The notes below the pieces were generated by a model. The model was not told where the DNA came from. It made no database searches and saw nothing but the letters and a program-made list of their open reading frames with translations. The translations under genes and the position numbers were made by a program. Shown piece after piece: positions 1 through 8,100 of a DNA stretch of 29,930 nt; the stretch's first letter is position 1; each line of letters opens with the position of its first letter. Source of the DNA: a virus. The stretch spans positions 1 through 29,930 of the IMG/VR virus record IMGVR_UViG_3300035698_011143. One strand, given 5' to 3'.

Positions 1-373
1 CACAGTCTTCCTGGTCTTGTTTAATTCGTTTGGTCGTTTCTTCAGTAACAGCGATACTCAATTGCAACACCGCGTCATTGCCGCCATGCTGCGGACCTGA
101 TATGTTAGGGGAAAATATTTTCCGAAGTTCAAATGCAGCGTCATGAAGTGTGTAGGCTCGAAAATAAAATTTCAAAAATTCATCTATATCTAAATTTCCA
201 TGCAATATAGCTGCGCTGGCCCAAGTGCAAGCTGATTTATAAGATGAAAATTGAAACACGCTCGACATTCCTGTATATACCCCAATAAAGTCAGCCGAAT
301 TTGATTCCTCATAAGCTGCGATCTTAGCAAGCAATGTCTCATGGAGAAAGAGTACGTTTAATAGCACAAGCAT
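1..373 (-). CDS. Hypothetical protein, partial (runs off left edge)
   Basis: An open leftward frame of 124 codons runs without a stop to the window edge, so the C-terminus is missing. The coding-like part begins near codon 12 (HETLLAKIAAYEESNSADF) and continues with GVYTGMSSVFQFSSYKSA and a leucine/phenylalanine-rich helix. No family was recognised. The start is uncertain. The ATG at 371-373 gives a 35-nt overlap with the upstream gene and has no ribosome binding site. A more natural ATGA overlap with the upstream stop (ATG at 340-342) lies in a different frame and stops early. Either the start is unusual or one base has been lost near the start codon. Confidence 0.55.
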   Translation of the reverse strand, partial: MLVLLNVLFLHETLLAKIAAYEESNSADFIGVYTGMSSVFQFSSYKSACTWASAAILHGNLDIDEFLKFYFRAYTLHDAAFELRKIFSPNISGPQHGGNDAVLQLSIAVTEETTKRIKQDQEDC

Positions 374-716
374 CAGCTATAGTGTCAATGCTAATTGGCT
401 CATTAGTTTCGTTATAAGCATATGGAAATTCTTTACTTATGGTCGGCAGCACATCCTCTAGGATAACAGCATCAATGTAGATTGGATCAGAGCCTTCGAT
501 TTCGCGAGGCTGCCATGCGTCGCCTTTAACAAGGCCAAACTCGGTGTTATTTTCTAGGAGTTCGATGCCACCATAATCATATATGCCCAAGACCGGAGGA
601 ATTACTATAATCTGTTGGCTATTATAGCCTTCGCTATTGACCATAGCCACATATACTCGATTGTCGTACCTAATTTCCATTCCGGTCACGGCACAACTTT
701 CTGACCAACATCCCAT
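339..716 (-). CDS. Small conserved phage protein, GCW-x3-C-x2-TG type
   Basis: About 125 residues. The ATG at 714-716 is preferred over one 24 nt upstream. It has a GGAG ribosome binding site (minus strand, 724-727) with 7-nt spacing, and the upstream ATG would lie before the transcription start predicted from the promoter at 743-770. The N-terminus MGCWSESCAVTGMEI has two cysteines and a TG, a pattern I recall from small proteins of unknown function in large phages; this is recognition, not a search. The rest is rich in short beta-type segments (IIVIPPVLGIYDYGG). Function unknown. Its own promoter and its place away from the virion modules suggest an early accessory gene. Confidence 0.75.
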   Translation of the reverse strand: MGCWSESCAVTGMEIRYDNRVYVAMVNSEGYNSQQIIVIPPVLGIYDYGGIELLENNTEFGLVKGDAWQPREIEGSDPIYIDAVILEDVLPTISKEFPYAYNETNEPISIDTIADACAIKRTLSP

Positions 717-742
717 GTCTGTTCTCCATTTCTTATACATCT

Positions 743-770
743 ACTATAGCACCGTTAATAGATAGGTCAA
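743..770 (-). promoter_or_regulatory. Sigma70-type promoter for the leftward genes at 1-716
   Basis: On the minus strand, TTGACC (765-770) and TATAGT (743-748) are separated by 16 nt. Predicted initiation is near 735, leaving a leader of about 19 nt with a GGAG site before the ATG at 716. The same 16-nt spacing recurs at 15323-15350, 20696-20723 and 1382-1409. Confidence 0.65.
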
Positions 771-836
771 CCTATATTTAGATTCATTTTTTACTTGCTC
801 TCCATTAACTTTTACTATATAGTATAAGAACAATTA

Positions 837-1011
837 AATAAAGCACCCAATAAAGCTCAATAAAGCATTCAATAAAGCACAAGCGATAGTCTAACAAAGA
901 CATGCTGCATCCCCGCTATCAAGCACAACAGCACCTCAATAAAGCACATTAATAAAGCACCTCAGTACAGCACATTCGGCTATTCAGCATCCATGAACCA
1001 TTATAAAGCAC
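837..1011. repeat. Irregularly spaced AATAAAGCAC short repeats
   Basis: Copies of [A/T]ATAAAGC, mostly followed by AC, occur at 837-846, 849-856, 859-866, 871-880, 938-947, 951-960 and 1002-1011. Spacing is irregular: about 10-12 nt within the first cluster, then larger gaps. Related AGCAC words (AAGCACAAC, CAGCACC, CAGCACA) lie between them. Possible protein-binding sites or relics of slippage; no function can be assigned. Confidence 0.6.
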
Positions 1012-1013
1012 TC

Positions 1014-1047
1014 AATTGATATTGCTGTCCAGTTAAATTGATATTGC
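1014..1047. repeat. Direct repeat AATTGATATTGC x2
   Basis: Two identical 12-bp copies, at 1014-1025 and 1036-1047, directly follow the AATAAAGCAC array in non-coding DNA. Confidence 0.55.
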
Positions 1048-1381
1048 ACACTCATACCACACAGAACCCTTCGGTCTAAAGCACGTCAGACTTTACCATA
1101 GCCCCATATAAGAAAAAACCGATGCGTCCAATGGCTCGCGAATAATCCATTGAAGGGTAGAGTAAGATCAACTTTAGATTGAATGATGAAGGCTCTGTGA
1201 AAAAGATACAACCTTCGATCGTACATGTAGACAGCTAATTATGTCACATGGCGATACCGTTGCAGGAGGCTGGGGTAGGGAGTACAGGGCAACCGCTTCC
1301 GACTTATGATGTGATTAAAAATCGAATCCCCTTTAATTAGTATGACGAGACCAAGAACTCAGGGAAGTAACCACTAAGAAC

Positions 1382-1409
1382 TTGACAACTAGCAATAGCT
1401 CTCTATGCT
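1382..1409 (+). promoter_or_regulatory. Sigma70-type promoter, rightward
   Basis: A perfect TTGACA (1382-1387) sits 16 nt before TATGCT (1404-1409). Predicted initiation near 1416 would place the strong hairpin at 1423-1445 close to the 5' end of the RNA. The promoter lies inside an imperfect inverted repeat (AACTAGCA / TGCTAGTT, 1387-1413). It would serve the small gene at 1627, or an untranslated RNA. Confidence 0.45.
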
Positions 1410-1422
1410 AGTTCGTTTTAAC

Positions 1423-1445
1423 CTTCGCCCGCGTAGCGGGCGAAG
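1423..1445 (+). promoter_or_regulatory. Strong GC-rich hairpin, possible 5'-end RNA structure
   Basis: A perfect 10-bp inverted repeat (CTTCGCCCGC / GCGGGCGAAG) with a 3-nt loop. Neither strand has a T-run after it, so it is not a typical intrinsic terminator. If the promoter at 1382-1409 is used, this becomes a 5'-terminal stem in the transcript. A second small stem, AGTGAAC/GTTCACT, is at 1577-1594. Confidence 0.5.
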
Positions 1446-1626
1446 TATGAATAAATCTTGGGAAGCCAATACATAGTAGTGTTTGTTAAATATTAGTGTA
1501 TTAAGAATTGAAAAGAAAAAGATATATAATAGACTAGAAAGAAACTGAAAAGAACACGAGCTAAAAGCGAGTGTTGAGTGAACTTTAGTTCACTTCGTAA
1601 AGCAGAGAGTGGTAGAGTAAGACTGT

Positions 1627-1926
1627 ATGTTGCAGGAAGCTCTGAATGTAGTTCATTTAAAAACGATTGACCTTAAAGCTCTACTCTATTATAATGCTAT
1701 CAGTTTAAATTATTATGGATGTGAAATTATGCTAATTGACGATGTCATTATAGAACACAAAGAGAAAATTCATGAGGCCTTTGGCGCTTTTTGCGATATA
1801 GCTGCTGAGTTAGGGTTTGATTTTGTAGGGGAGAATCAGCTTACTATGCATCACAGAGATGGTTCGCGACATAACATACGTTTCAATGTTACGCTTAGGC
1901 CTACACGCGGCCGCCCGACTTCTTAA
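1627..1926 (+). CDS. Hypothetical small protein
   Basis: Up to 99 residues, no family recognised. The first 34 codons are AT-rich and look weakly coding. An internal ATG at 1729 would give a 65-residue protein starting MLIDDVIIEHKEKIHEAFG, whose residue pattern looks more like a real protein (amphipathic helix, then DFVGENQLTMHHRDGS and a basic tail). Neither start has a strong ribosome binding site. The end overlaps the convergent gene at 1901-2092 by 26 nt. Probably an accessory gene transcribed from the promoter at 1382-1409. Confidence 0.45.
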   Translation: MLQEALNVVHLKTIDLKALLYYNAISLNYYGCEIMLIDDVIIEHKEKIHEAFGAFCDIAAELGFDFVGENQLTMHHRDGSRHNIRFNVTLRPTRGRPTS

Positions 1927-2092
1927 TGATTTCTATGTGTTCTTCGATAACTTCATGAACTATCTTTCGTTCGCTGCTGGACAGGAACATAGCCTCTTCA
2001 TAAGACAATCCTCCCCTCATATATAAGCAGCTTTGAAATAAATCCTTTTTCAGACTCTTAACGACATTAGCCATTTGTGCTAACATAGTCAT
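1901..2092 (-). CDS. gp51-like small tail/baseplate assembly protein; probable -1 frameshift extension of gp26
   Basis: A 63-residue product when started at its own ATG, containing LSYEEAMFLSSSERKIVHEV. This E..x(M/L)S..ER helix pattern is common in short tail-assembly and T4 gp51-type proteins. T4 also has genes 26 and 51 side by side. The frame is open upstream of the ATG through the last codons of gp26 and is exactly the -1 frame relative to gp26. A canonical slippery heptamer lies at the junction (2131-2137), so part of the product may be made as a C-terminal extension of gp26, as with lambda gpG/gpGT. A weak GAAGAG purine stretch precedes the internal ATG, so separate translation is also possible. 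The function assignment is inference from order and motif. Confidence 0.6.
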   Translation of the reverse strand: MTMLAQMANVVKSLKKDLFQSCLYMRGGLSYEEAMFLSSSERKIVHEVIEEHIEIIKKSGGRV

Positions 2093-2112
2093 GATCTCTT
2101 CGTTGTCTAACG

Positions 2113-2964
2113 TTAAGAGTCTGAGTCGAAAAAATTTGCATTATCAAACGTAAACGGGATTTCATACTTATGCTGACATTCTGGACATTCGCCTAGTACA
2201 GGATCAGTCTTTGTCCCGTCATGAACAAGTGTGCTTGTATCTTTGATAAACTTAAACATTTTTCGAGTAGAATTGTTTATGAATTCTTTAAGCATCTCAG
2301 TGTCAGACACTGATTCTTCGTCAGTGGTCTCAATGTATTCAATCGAATCTGCAATGCTGTCAACAGTGTATTCTGTTAAGGTGTTGAAGATCTCTCTAGC
2401 TTTTTCAAGTTTCTCATCCTCTGGCATATTCTCTTCATTGACAGTCTGGAATAATCTTTGAGTTTGGTAGGTCTCTTTACCTAGATCATTAATAATCTTG
2501 TAGGTCATTGGTTTGAATTTAAACTTAAGGCCGGCGTGCTCGTAGATTTTGTCAAACGGCTCAATCTTTGGTGGCCGGTTCATGAAGTGATGTAGGTCCA
2601 TTAGCATTTCGTTTTCATGCTCGCATTTTGGGCAAACAGATTTGAACTCCATTTCTTCTCCATAGCTAGCAATTCTAATTGCAATCAGAATATGGTCAAT
2701 ATCAATGCTTGGCATTGCCCAAGCATTCTTGATGGCTGGCACGCAACTATGTATAACATCAATAACAGATTGCCCATTCATGAGTGCATCTGGAGTATTG
2801 AAATTGATCTCGTCTTTAGCAGTCATTGAGAATACCGGAAGCTCTCCGTTGCTTGTCATCTCTAAGGCTCCCATTCCCCAATAGTTGCCGCCACTAGGTA
2901 AACTGATTTGTATTTCAGGCGTTCTGAAATACTTTGACAAAGGATTGTTGTTCTCTTGATTCAT
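2113..2964 (-). CDS. 26: gp26-type baseplate/tail assembly protein
   Basis: 283 residues, resembling the T4 gp26 baseplate-hub family. Typical features are the N-terminal SLPSGGNYW, then PVFSMTAKDEINFNTPDAL and VIDVIHSCVPAIKN. Two CxxC pairs (CPKC near residue 111, CPEC near 260) could bind a zinc ion. In T4 gp26 acts in baseplate hub assembly. Its place beside a tape measure gene and its likely frameshifted partner suggest a tail-assembly chaperone role, as for lambda G/GT. It is transcribed leftward from a GATAAATA element at 2994-3001, divergently from the tape measure gene. It is longer than T4 gp26 (208 residues). Family assignment is by recognition. Confidence 0.8.
   Translation of the reverse strand: MNQENNNPLSKYFRTPEIQISLPSGGNYWGMGALEMTSNGELPVFSMTAKDEINFNTPDALMNGQSVIDVIHSCVPAIKNAWAMPSIDIDHILIAIRIASYGEEMEFKSVCPKCEHENEMLMDLHHFMNRPPKIEPFDKIYEHAGLKFKFKPMTYKIINDLGKETYQTQRLFQTVNEENMPEDEKLEKAREIFNTLTEYTVDSIADSIEYIETTDEESVSDTEMLKEFINNSTRKMFKFIKDTSTLVHDGTKTDPVLGECPECQHKYEIPFTFDNANFFDSDS
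2131..2137 (-). promoter_or_regulatory. Probable -1 ribosomal frameshift slippery site (A_AAT_TTT)
   Basis: Read on the minus strand in the gp26 frame, codons 276-279 are GCA AAT TTT TTC. This contains A AAT TTT, an X_XXY_YYZ heptamer in the correct phase. Slipping back one base gives AAA TTT TTT CGA and enters a frame open for 76 further codons, including the 63 codons of the downstream small gene. The predicted fusion is about 354 residues. The gp26 zero frame stops six codons after the site (TAA at 2113-2115). Confidence 0.6.
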
Positions 2965-2975
2965 TGAATTCTCCG

Positions 2976-2983
2976 TATAAATA
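2976..2983 (+). promoter_or_regulatory. Late promoter TATAAATA (rightward, tape measure gene)
   Basis: An exact match to the T4 late promoter consensus, 48 nt before the tape measure ATG. It forms one arm of an inverted repeat (ATAAATACT 2977-2985, AGTATTTAT 2992-3000) whose other arm is the leftward late element. Confidence 0.65.
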
Positions 2984-2993
2984 CTTATAAGAG

Positions 2994-3001
2994 TATTTAT
3001 C
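2994..3001 (-). promoter_or_regulatory. Late promoter GATAAATA (leftward, gp26)
   Basis: The minus strand reads GATAAATA 30 nt before the gp26 ATG. The same octamer precedes several other virion genes in the window at 23-30 nt. Confidence 0.6.
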
Positions 3002-3030
3002 TACCCGTTTGTTAGGTTTAATTAAAAAAT

Positions 3031-5088
3031 ATGCAAAATATTGAAGACATCTTTGAACCCACTGTAAGAAAAGGTGGGCCTGCTAGTGAAGACACGCTGT
3101 CTAATCTGCTTAAAGCCATGGAGAAAATGGCTTCAGGTGCGGACGAACGTGGTACTAGGACTGACGAAAGAGTCCGTCGGATGGGCGACCAAGCTGCGCG
3201 AACTGGAAATCGAATGGGAGCCGCGGGAGACGCTGTCGGAAATTTTGCTTCTGGTACTAGAGATGCTGCGGTATCAGTGGATAACTTTGGAAAGAAGATA
3301 ACAGCCCGCACTAAAGATATGGGCAGAAGTTTTAGTACGGCCGCATCAACAATGGCAAGTGGTACTGAAGATATAGTTGGTGTCATGAGCAATGCGACAC
3401 GATCTATAGGTAATGCGTTTGCAGGCATACCGGTTGCCGGAGCGGTGATAGCTGCTGGCATGGCGTCCATTGCCGCGGCCTTTGGGTTTGCTATGGGAGC
3501 AGCACAAAAAACTACAGATAGTTTTATAAAGCTTGCTGAGTCTGGTGCTAGTTTTAGTAACAGTATGCTAGCAATGAGAGACATTGCTCATGATGCTAGC
3601 ATACCACTAGAACGGTTTGCAGATGCAGTTTACAACAACGTCTCTGGGTTAGCACGGTTTTCTGGTAGTGCGACTGCAGGAGCAAAAGCATTAGGAGAAG
3701 TCCAACAGTCAATTAAGGATAATAACCTAGACCAACAATTCATGATGATGGGTGTTGCACTTAAGGACCAACCAGAATACATGGCACAGTTCTTAAGCGA
3801 CATGAGCGCAATGGGTATTTCTGCGCGCGATTTTAAAGGCAGTTTAGGATCTCTAGCATTTATGGCTGTTCAATACAGAAAAGAAATGCAGATTACTAAA
3901 CAGTTAACAGGTGAATCAAACGACGAACAAAAGTCTAGACAATCTGAATTACGGAAAGATGCTCAATTGCAGGCAAAGTTACGTGGTAAGACCGAAGAAG
4001 AAAGAATGGCTTTTGATAAGCTTATGCTAGCGGTGCCAGCTGGCCTCAAGGGTGTTACTAAAGATCTAGCGATATTTGGTACAGTTACCCAAGAGAACGC
4101 CGGCCAGTTAGCACTTTTCCCAGAGCAAGTCGAAGCTATTAGAGTATCATTGTCAGCAGGCGCAGGCGCTCCCCAAAGGTATTTTAAAGAACTTCAAGCA
4201 CGAGCATCGGTTTTAATCAAAGAAGAAGCCTCAGCAAGAGAAGCAATTATGTTATCTGGACAGGCGTCAAGCGATGCATTAACACAGGCAGCAGGAGCCT
4301 TTCTATCAGTTGCTAATTTAGTTGATCGATTAAAGAACGGGGCCTTAACAAAGATATTTGACCAGGTAGACAAAGCCGCGACCGGCATCGGCGCAGATAC
4401 GTTAACAACTAATATGCAAGAATTTCAGCAAGCCATGGAATCAATGAAGGTTGCTACTGAAGAACTTGCTGAGACATTTATTGATTCTGGAGTGTTTAGA
4501 TGGACGTTAGACAACTTCAATGACGCTATTAAAGAGATGACGGAAACAATACAAGGATTCTCTAAAGCCACTCGCTCTGAAATAAAGGATAAACTGAAAA
4601 GAATTCAGACACAATTAAATAAAGGAGAAACTGAGCAAGGGCCTGGATCCGGATCTCCATCTGCCACACCAGCCTCCAAGGGAGCGCCTTTAACAGGCGC
4701 TGAAACTCAGCGCCTGTTAAAAGCTGAGAGGAATGCAGCAAAAACAAAAGCAACAGCGGCAGCAGCGAACCCACCAGCTGGCAAAAAATTCGGCGGCCCT
4801 GTTAGTAAAAACCAAACCTATGAAGTTGGCGAAGTTGGTCCAGAATTATTCAAACCATCAACTGACGGCACTATAATAACTAATAGGGCAATTGAAACAA
4901 TGGTAGAGGCTGACAAGTCATCAGCAAAAGCTGCTAATAAATCGACAGTGCAGAACACACAGGTAATGACTGAATTAGTAGCAGCCTTGCATATACAATC
5001 AGATCTCATGAAGCAATTAGTCACTGGCAACAAACAAGGATTTGACAGTCAAGAAGAATTACTGTCTAGAATATCAAATTTATTATAA
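3031..5088 (+). CDS. Tape measure protein (gp29-type tail length determinant)
   Basis: 685 residues. Evidence: an Ala/Gly/Met-rich, largely helical sequence; a hydrophobic segment near residues 130-155 (IPVAGAVIAAGMASIAAAFG); a low-complexity linker near 530-590; and a C-terminal FGGPVSKNQTYEVGEVGPEL-type motif that recurs in phage tape measure proteins. The tail ends with helices rich in Gln and Ser. The protein spans the tail tube lumen and sets tail length; in T4 gp29 has this role and is part of the hub. Its late promoter is TATAAATA at 2976-2983. The ribosome binding site before the ATG is weak (TTAGG). A long antisense frame over its 5' half is a composition artefact. Confidence 0.75.
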   Translation: MQNIEDIFEPTVRKGGPASEDTLSNLLKAMEKMASGADERGTRTDERVRRMGDQAARTGNRMGAAGDAVGNFASGTRDAAVSVDNFGKKITARTKDMGRSFSTAASTMASGTEDIVGVMSNATRSIGNAFAGIPVAGAVIAAGMASIAAAFGFAMGAAQKTTDSFIKLAESGASFSNSMLAMRDIAHDASIPLERFADAVYNNVSGLARFSGSATAGAKALGEVQQSIKDNNLDQQFMMMGVALKDQPEYMAQFLSDMSAMGISARDFKGSLGSLAFMAVQYRKEMQITKQLTGESNDEQKSRQSELRKDAQLQAKLRGKTEEERMAFDKLMLAVPAGLKGVTKDLAIFGTVTQENAGQLALFPEQVEAIRVSLSAGAGAPQRYFKELQARASVLIKEEASAREAIMLSGQASSDALTQAAGAFLSVANLVDRLKNGALTKIFDQVDKAATGIGADTLTTNMQEFQQAMESMKVATEELAETFIDSGVFRWTLDNFNDAIKEMTETIQGFSKATRSEIKDKLKRIQTQLNKGETEQGPGSGSPSATPASKGAPLTGAETQRLLKAERNAAKTKATAAAANPPAGKKFGGPVSKNQTYEVGEVGPELFKPSTDGTIITNRAIETMVEADKSSAKAANKSTVQNTQVMTELVAALHIQSDLMKQLVTGNKQGFDSQEELLSRISNLL

Positions 5089-5101
5089 GAGTATATAATT
5101 A

Positions 5102-5109
5102 TATAAATA
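5102..5109 (+). promoter_or_regulatory. Late promoter TATAAATA before the portal gene
   Basis: Exact T4 late consensus in the 46-nt gap between tape measure and portal, 26 nt before the portal ATG, followed by C as in most copies here. Confidence 0.65.
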
Positions 5110-5134
5110 CACTGTAGTAAAAAGAAAGAAAAAC

Positions 5135-8100
5135 ATGAGCTGGCGCAAGCATTTTAAGATCGAAACACCTAGTCCGTTAACAGCAGAAACTAGAGGGCCA
5201 AACACAACTGGTGCATATAGTCACTATTCTAGTCATTTGCCCGAAGTTTATATCGGACACCCTAATCGCGTACAAAGATATCATCAGTACGAAAGCATGG
5301 ATGTAGATTCTGAGGTCAATGCTGCATTAGATATCTTAGCCGAATTTTGCACACAAACAAACACAGAATCAGGAACGCCATTCACTGTACATTGGCACGA
5401 AGATCCAAGTGATTCAGAAACTGATGTTGTAGCTAAACAACTAATACACTGGAACAACATTAACGAATTCAACAAACGAATATTCAAGATGTTCCGAAAC
5501 ACATTGAAATATGGTGATCAGGTATTCATTAGAGATCCTGAGACTTACAGATGGTTTTGGGTTGACATGAATGACGTTGTTAAAGTTATTGTTAACGAAA
5601 GTGAAGGCAAAAAACCGGATCAATACATACTAAGCCACATCAATCCAAATTTTGAAAATATGACTGCTACTCAGCGTACATTCAAAGACAATTTCATGTC
5701 GAACCAAGGCGGTGGCGGCGGGATTTCTCAACCAAATTCACCTTACAGTGGCGGCGGCAGTTCATCAACTGGACGGTTTGATTTAGGCATTAGTGAAGCC
5801 GCGATTGATGCAGAAAATATCATTCATGTTAGTCTAACTGAAGGCCTGGACGTTAATTGGCCTTTTGGAAACAGCGTCCTAGAGAATATCTTCAAGGTCT
5901 TCAAACAGAAAGAATTGCTAGAAGACGCAATTATCATTTATCGAATTCAACGAGCACCAGAGCGTAGAGTATTCTATGTTGACGTTGGTAGTATGCCGTC
6001 GCACATGGCAATGGCTTTCGTCGAACGGTTGAAGAATGAAATACATCAGCGTCGTATGCCGAGTAAAACAGGCGGCGGATCGAACATTCTTGATACTACA
6101 TACAACCCTCTATGTATATCGCTTGACACACGTATTCCGTTGTTAGACGGAAGAACACTACCGTTAACTGAAATTATTGCAGAGCAAGATCAAGGCAAAG
6201 AAAACTGGATTTATAGTGCGAATCCAGTAACTGGTAGTATTGTCACTGGAGAAATATCATGGGCCGGCGTTACTCGAACAGATGCTGAAGTGATTAAATT
6301 GCACCTAGATAACGGTGAATCTTTAACTTGTACACCAGACCATAAGATTCCTGTATTAGGAAAAGGATTTGTCAGAGCAGATGAATTGGTAGTTACTGAT
6401 AGTCTAATATCACATGAAACGAAACAAGAGCCTATTCATAACCACAAGATGGTCAAAATTGAATATTTAGAGGAAACAATAGACACTGGTTGCTTAAACA
6501 TTGACAATGAATACCATACTTTTGCAATAGAATCCGGTATTTTTATAAAGAACTCTATTAACGAAGATTATTTCTTTCCACAAACTTGTCTTTCTTTAGA
6601 TACACGTATCCCACTACTAGGAGGAACTGAAAAGACCTTAAGTGATATAATAGACGATCATAAAAACGGTGTACAGAATTGGGTATATGGGTTAGATAAT
6701 AAAACCCATGGGCTAGAACCTGCGAAAATTGAATGGGCCGGTGTTACAAGGCGCGATGCCACTGTTTATAAAATTACATTGGATAATGGAGAATCGGTTA
6801 CAGCAACACCTGACCACCGTTTTATAATGAGAGATGGAGTAGAGACTGAAGCCAAGGATCTATTAGTGGGCGATAGCTTAATGCCTCTAGAATTAAAAGA
6901 AGGATACAGCGGACCAAAGCAGAAAAACAAGAAGTATACTAGGTATACTAGGTATAGGTCAAATACTGACGGAAAGATTAAATTTGTTCATGCTACTATT
7001 GCGAATAAGCAAGTTGGAAAAGACACACAAGTCCACCACATAGATTTTAACAGTAAGAATAACAACCCAGATAATTTACAGGTCATGTTAACTGAAGATC
7101 ACACGGATTTACATAAAAAGATTGGGACTTATTCTCTAGAGAAGCAATGGAATAATCCGGTGTCGAGACAAAAGATAATTGATGGTATGCATAAACTTTA
7201 TGAAAACGCATCTCCGGAATTTACAGAGATGATTATCCAACGTAATCGAAAAAATGCCCTATCTGGTTGGGAAAATATGCCAGATGTTACGAAGACGAAG
7301 GTTCTAAACTCTTTGTATAATAATAGAGCACGAGTTACAGCAGCGAAACGCATTACTTATACCTTAGAGATGTTTAGCAGCATGAAGGATTCTTTTGATG
7401 CAGGAAACGACAGCATCTCAAAACTTGTTAAAGCATTACGATCTGATATTTGTTTTCAAAATGCATATCATGTAGCAAACAAGAATATTCTAAGAGACAA
7501 AACATTTGATAAGGGAAAAATATATCCAACTGATCAAACATTAAACAAGTTAGTTAAGTTAGTCGGATATGATAAATTTGGAGATTGGAAGGTGTCATAT
7601 ACAGGATGTACTAAATTTTCAAATAAGAAAGCACAACGACAAAATCATAAGATTGTTACAATTGAATTGCTAACAGAAACAATAGACACTGGAGATATAA
7701 CCATTAAGTCAGATTCAGACAGTCATTGGTTCGGATTGTCTGCAGGCATCTATGTACATAACTCCGAGGGTCGCGGGTCTAGAGTTGAAACATTGCCAGG
7801 CGGAACGAACCTAGGTGAAATTGACGATCTTCGATTCTTTACAAACAAGATGTATCGAGGACTACGAATCCCTAGTTCATATCTACCAACTGGTCCAGAC
7901 GAATCACAAGCTACCTACAATGATGGTCGAGTAGGGACTGCATTAATCCAAGAACATAGATTCAACGAGTATTGTAAGAGATTGCAGCGATATGTGGTCG
8001 AGAAATTCGATGATGAATTTAAACTTTTCTTGAAATGGAGAGGGTTTGAATTAGACAACGGCTCTTTTGAACTTCGGTTTAACGAACCACAGAACTTCTC

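Larger units (their letters stand above)
771..1626. other. Long non-coding region with repeats and hairpins
   Basis: About 855 bases with no convincing reading frame on either strand. Contents: seven copies of an AATAAAGC(AC) motif, a pair of AATTGATATTGC repeats, a 12-bp direct repeat GGTAGAGTAAGA (1156-1167 and 1611-1622), a bulged hairpin (1387-1413), a strong GC-rich hairpin (1423-1445), a small hairpin (1577-1594) and a good sigma70-type promoter (1382-1409). A TATAAT at 1525-1530 has no clear -35 partner. A weaker promoter-like pair (TTGCTC 795-800, TATAGT 818-823, 17-nt spacer) lies just before the repeats. No tRNA was recognised. A structured RNA, a long 5' leader or a replication/regulatory region are all possible. 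Confidence 0.6.

Noticed and set aside
837-1011. AATAAAGCAC repeats as a CRISPR array
   Set aside because: Repeats are only 8-10 bp, spacing is irregular (2-60 nt) and there are no cas genes or unique spacers of constant length.
1290-1345. tRNA suggested by an ATCGAATCCCC T-loop-like string
   Set aside because: No matching acceptor, D or anticodon stems could be drawn, and the loop lacks the TTCRA start.
1423-1445. GC-rich hairpin as an intrinsic terminator
   Set aside because: No T-run follows the stem on either strand.
1500-1560. Group I intron core (AAGATATA and AGACTAGA words)
   Set aside because: The words occur in the wrong order and spacing for the P3-P7 core, and no interrupted exon gene flanks the region.
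3018-3584. Long leftward frame opposite the tape measure gene
   Set aside because: Ala/Pro/Ser-rich shadow of the tape measure codons; no ribosome binding site and no protein-like pattern.
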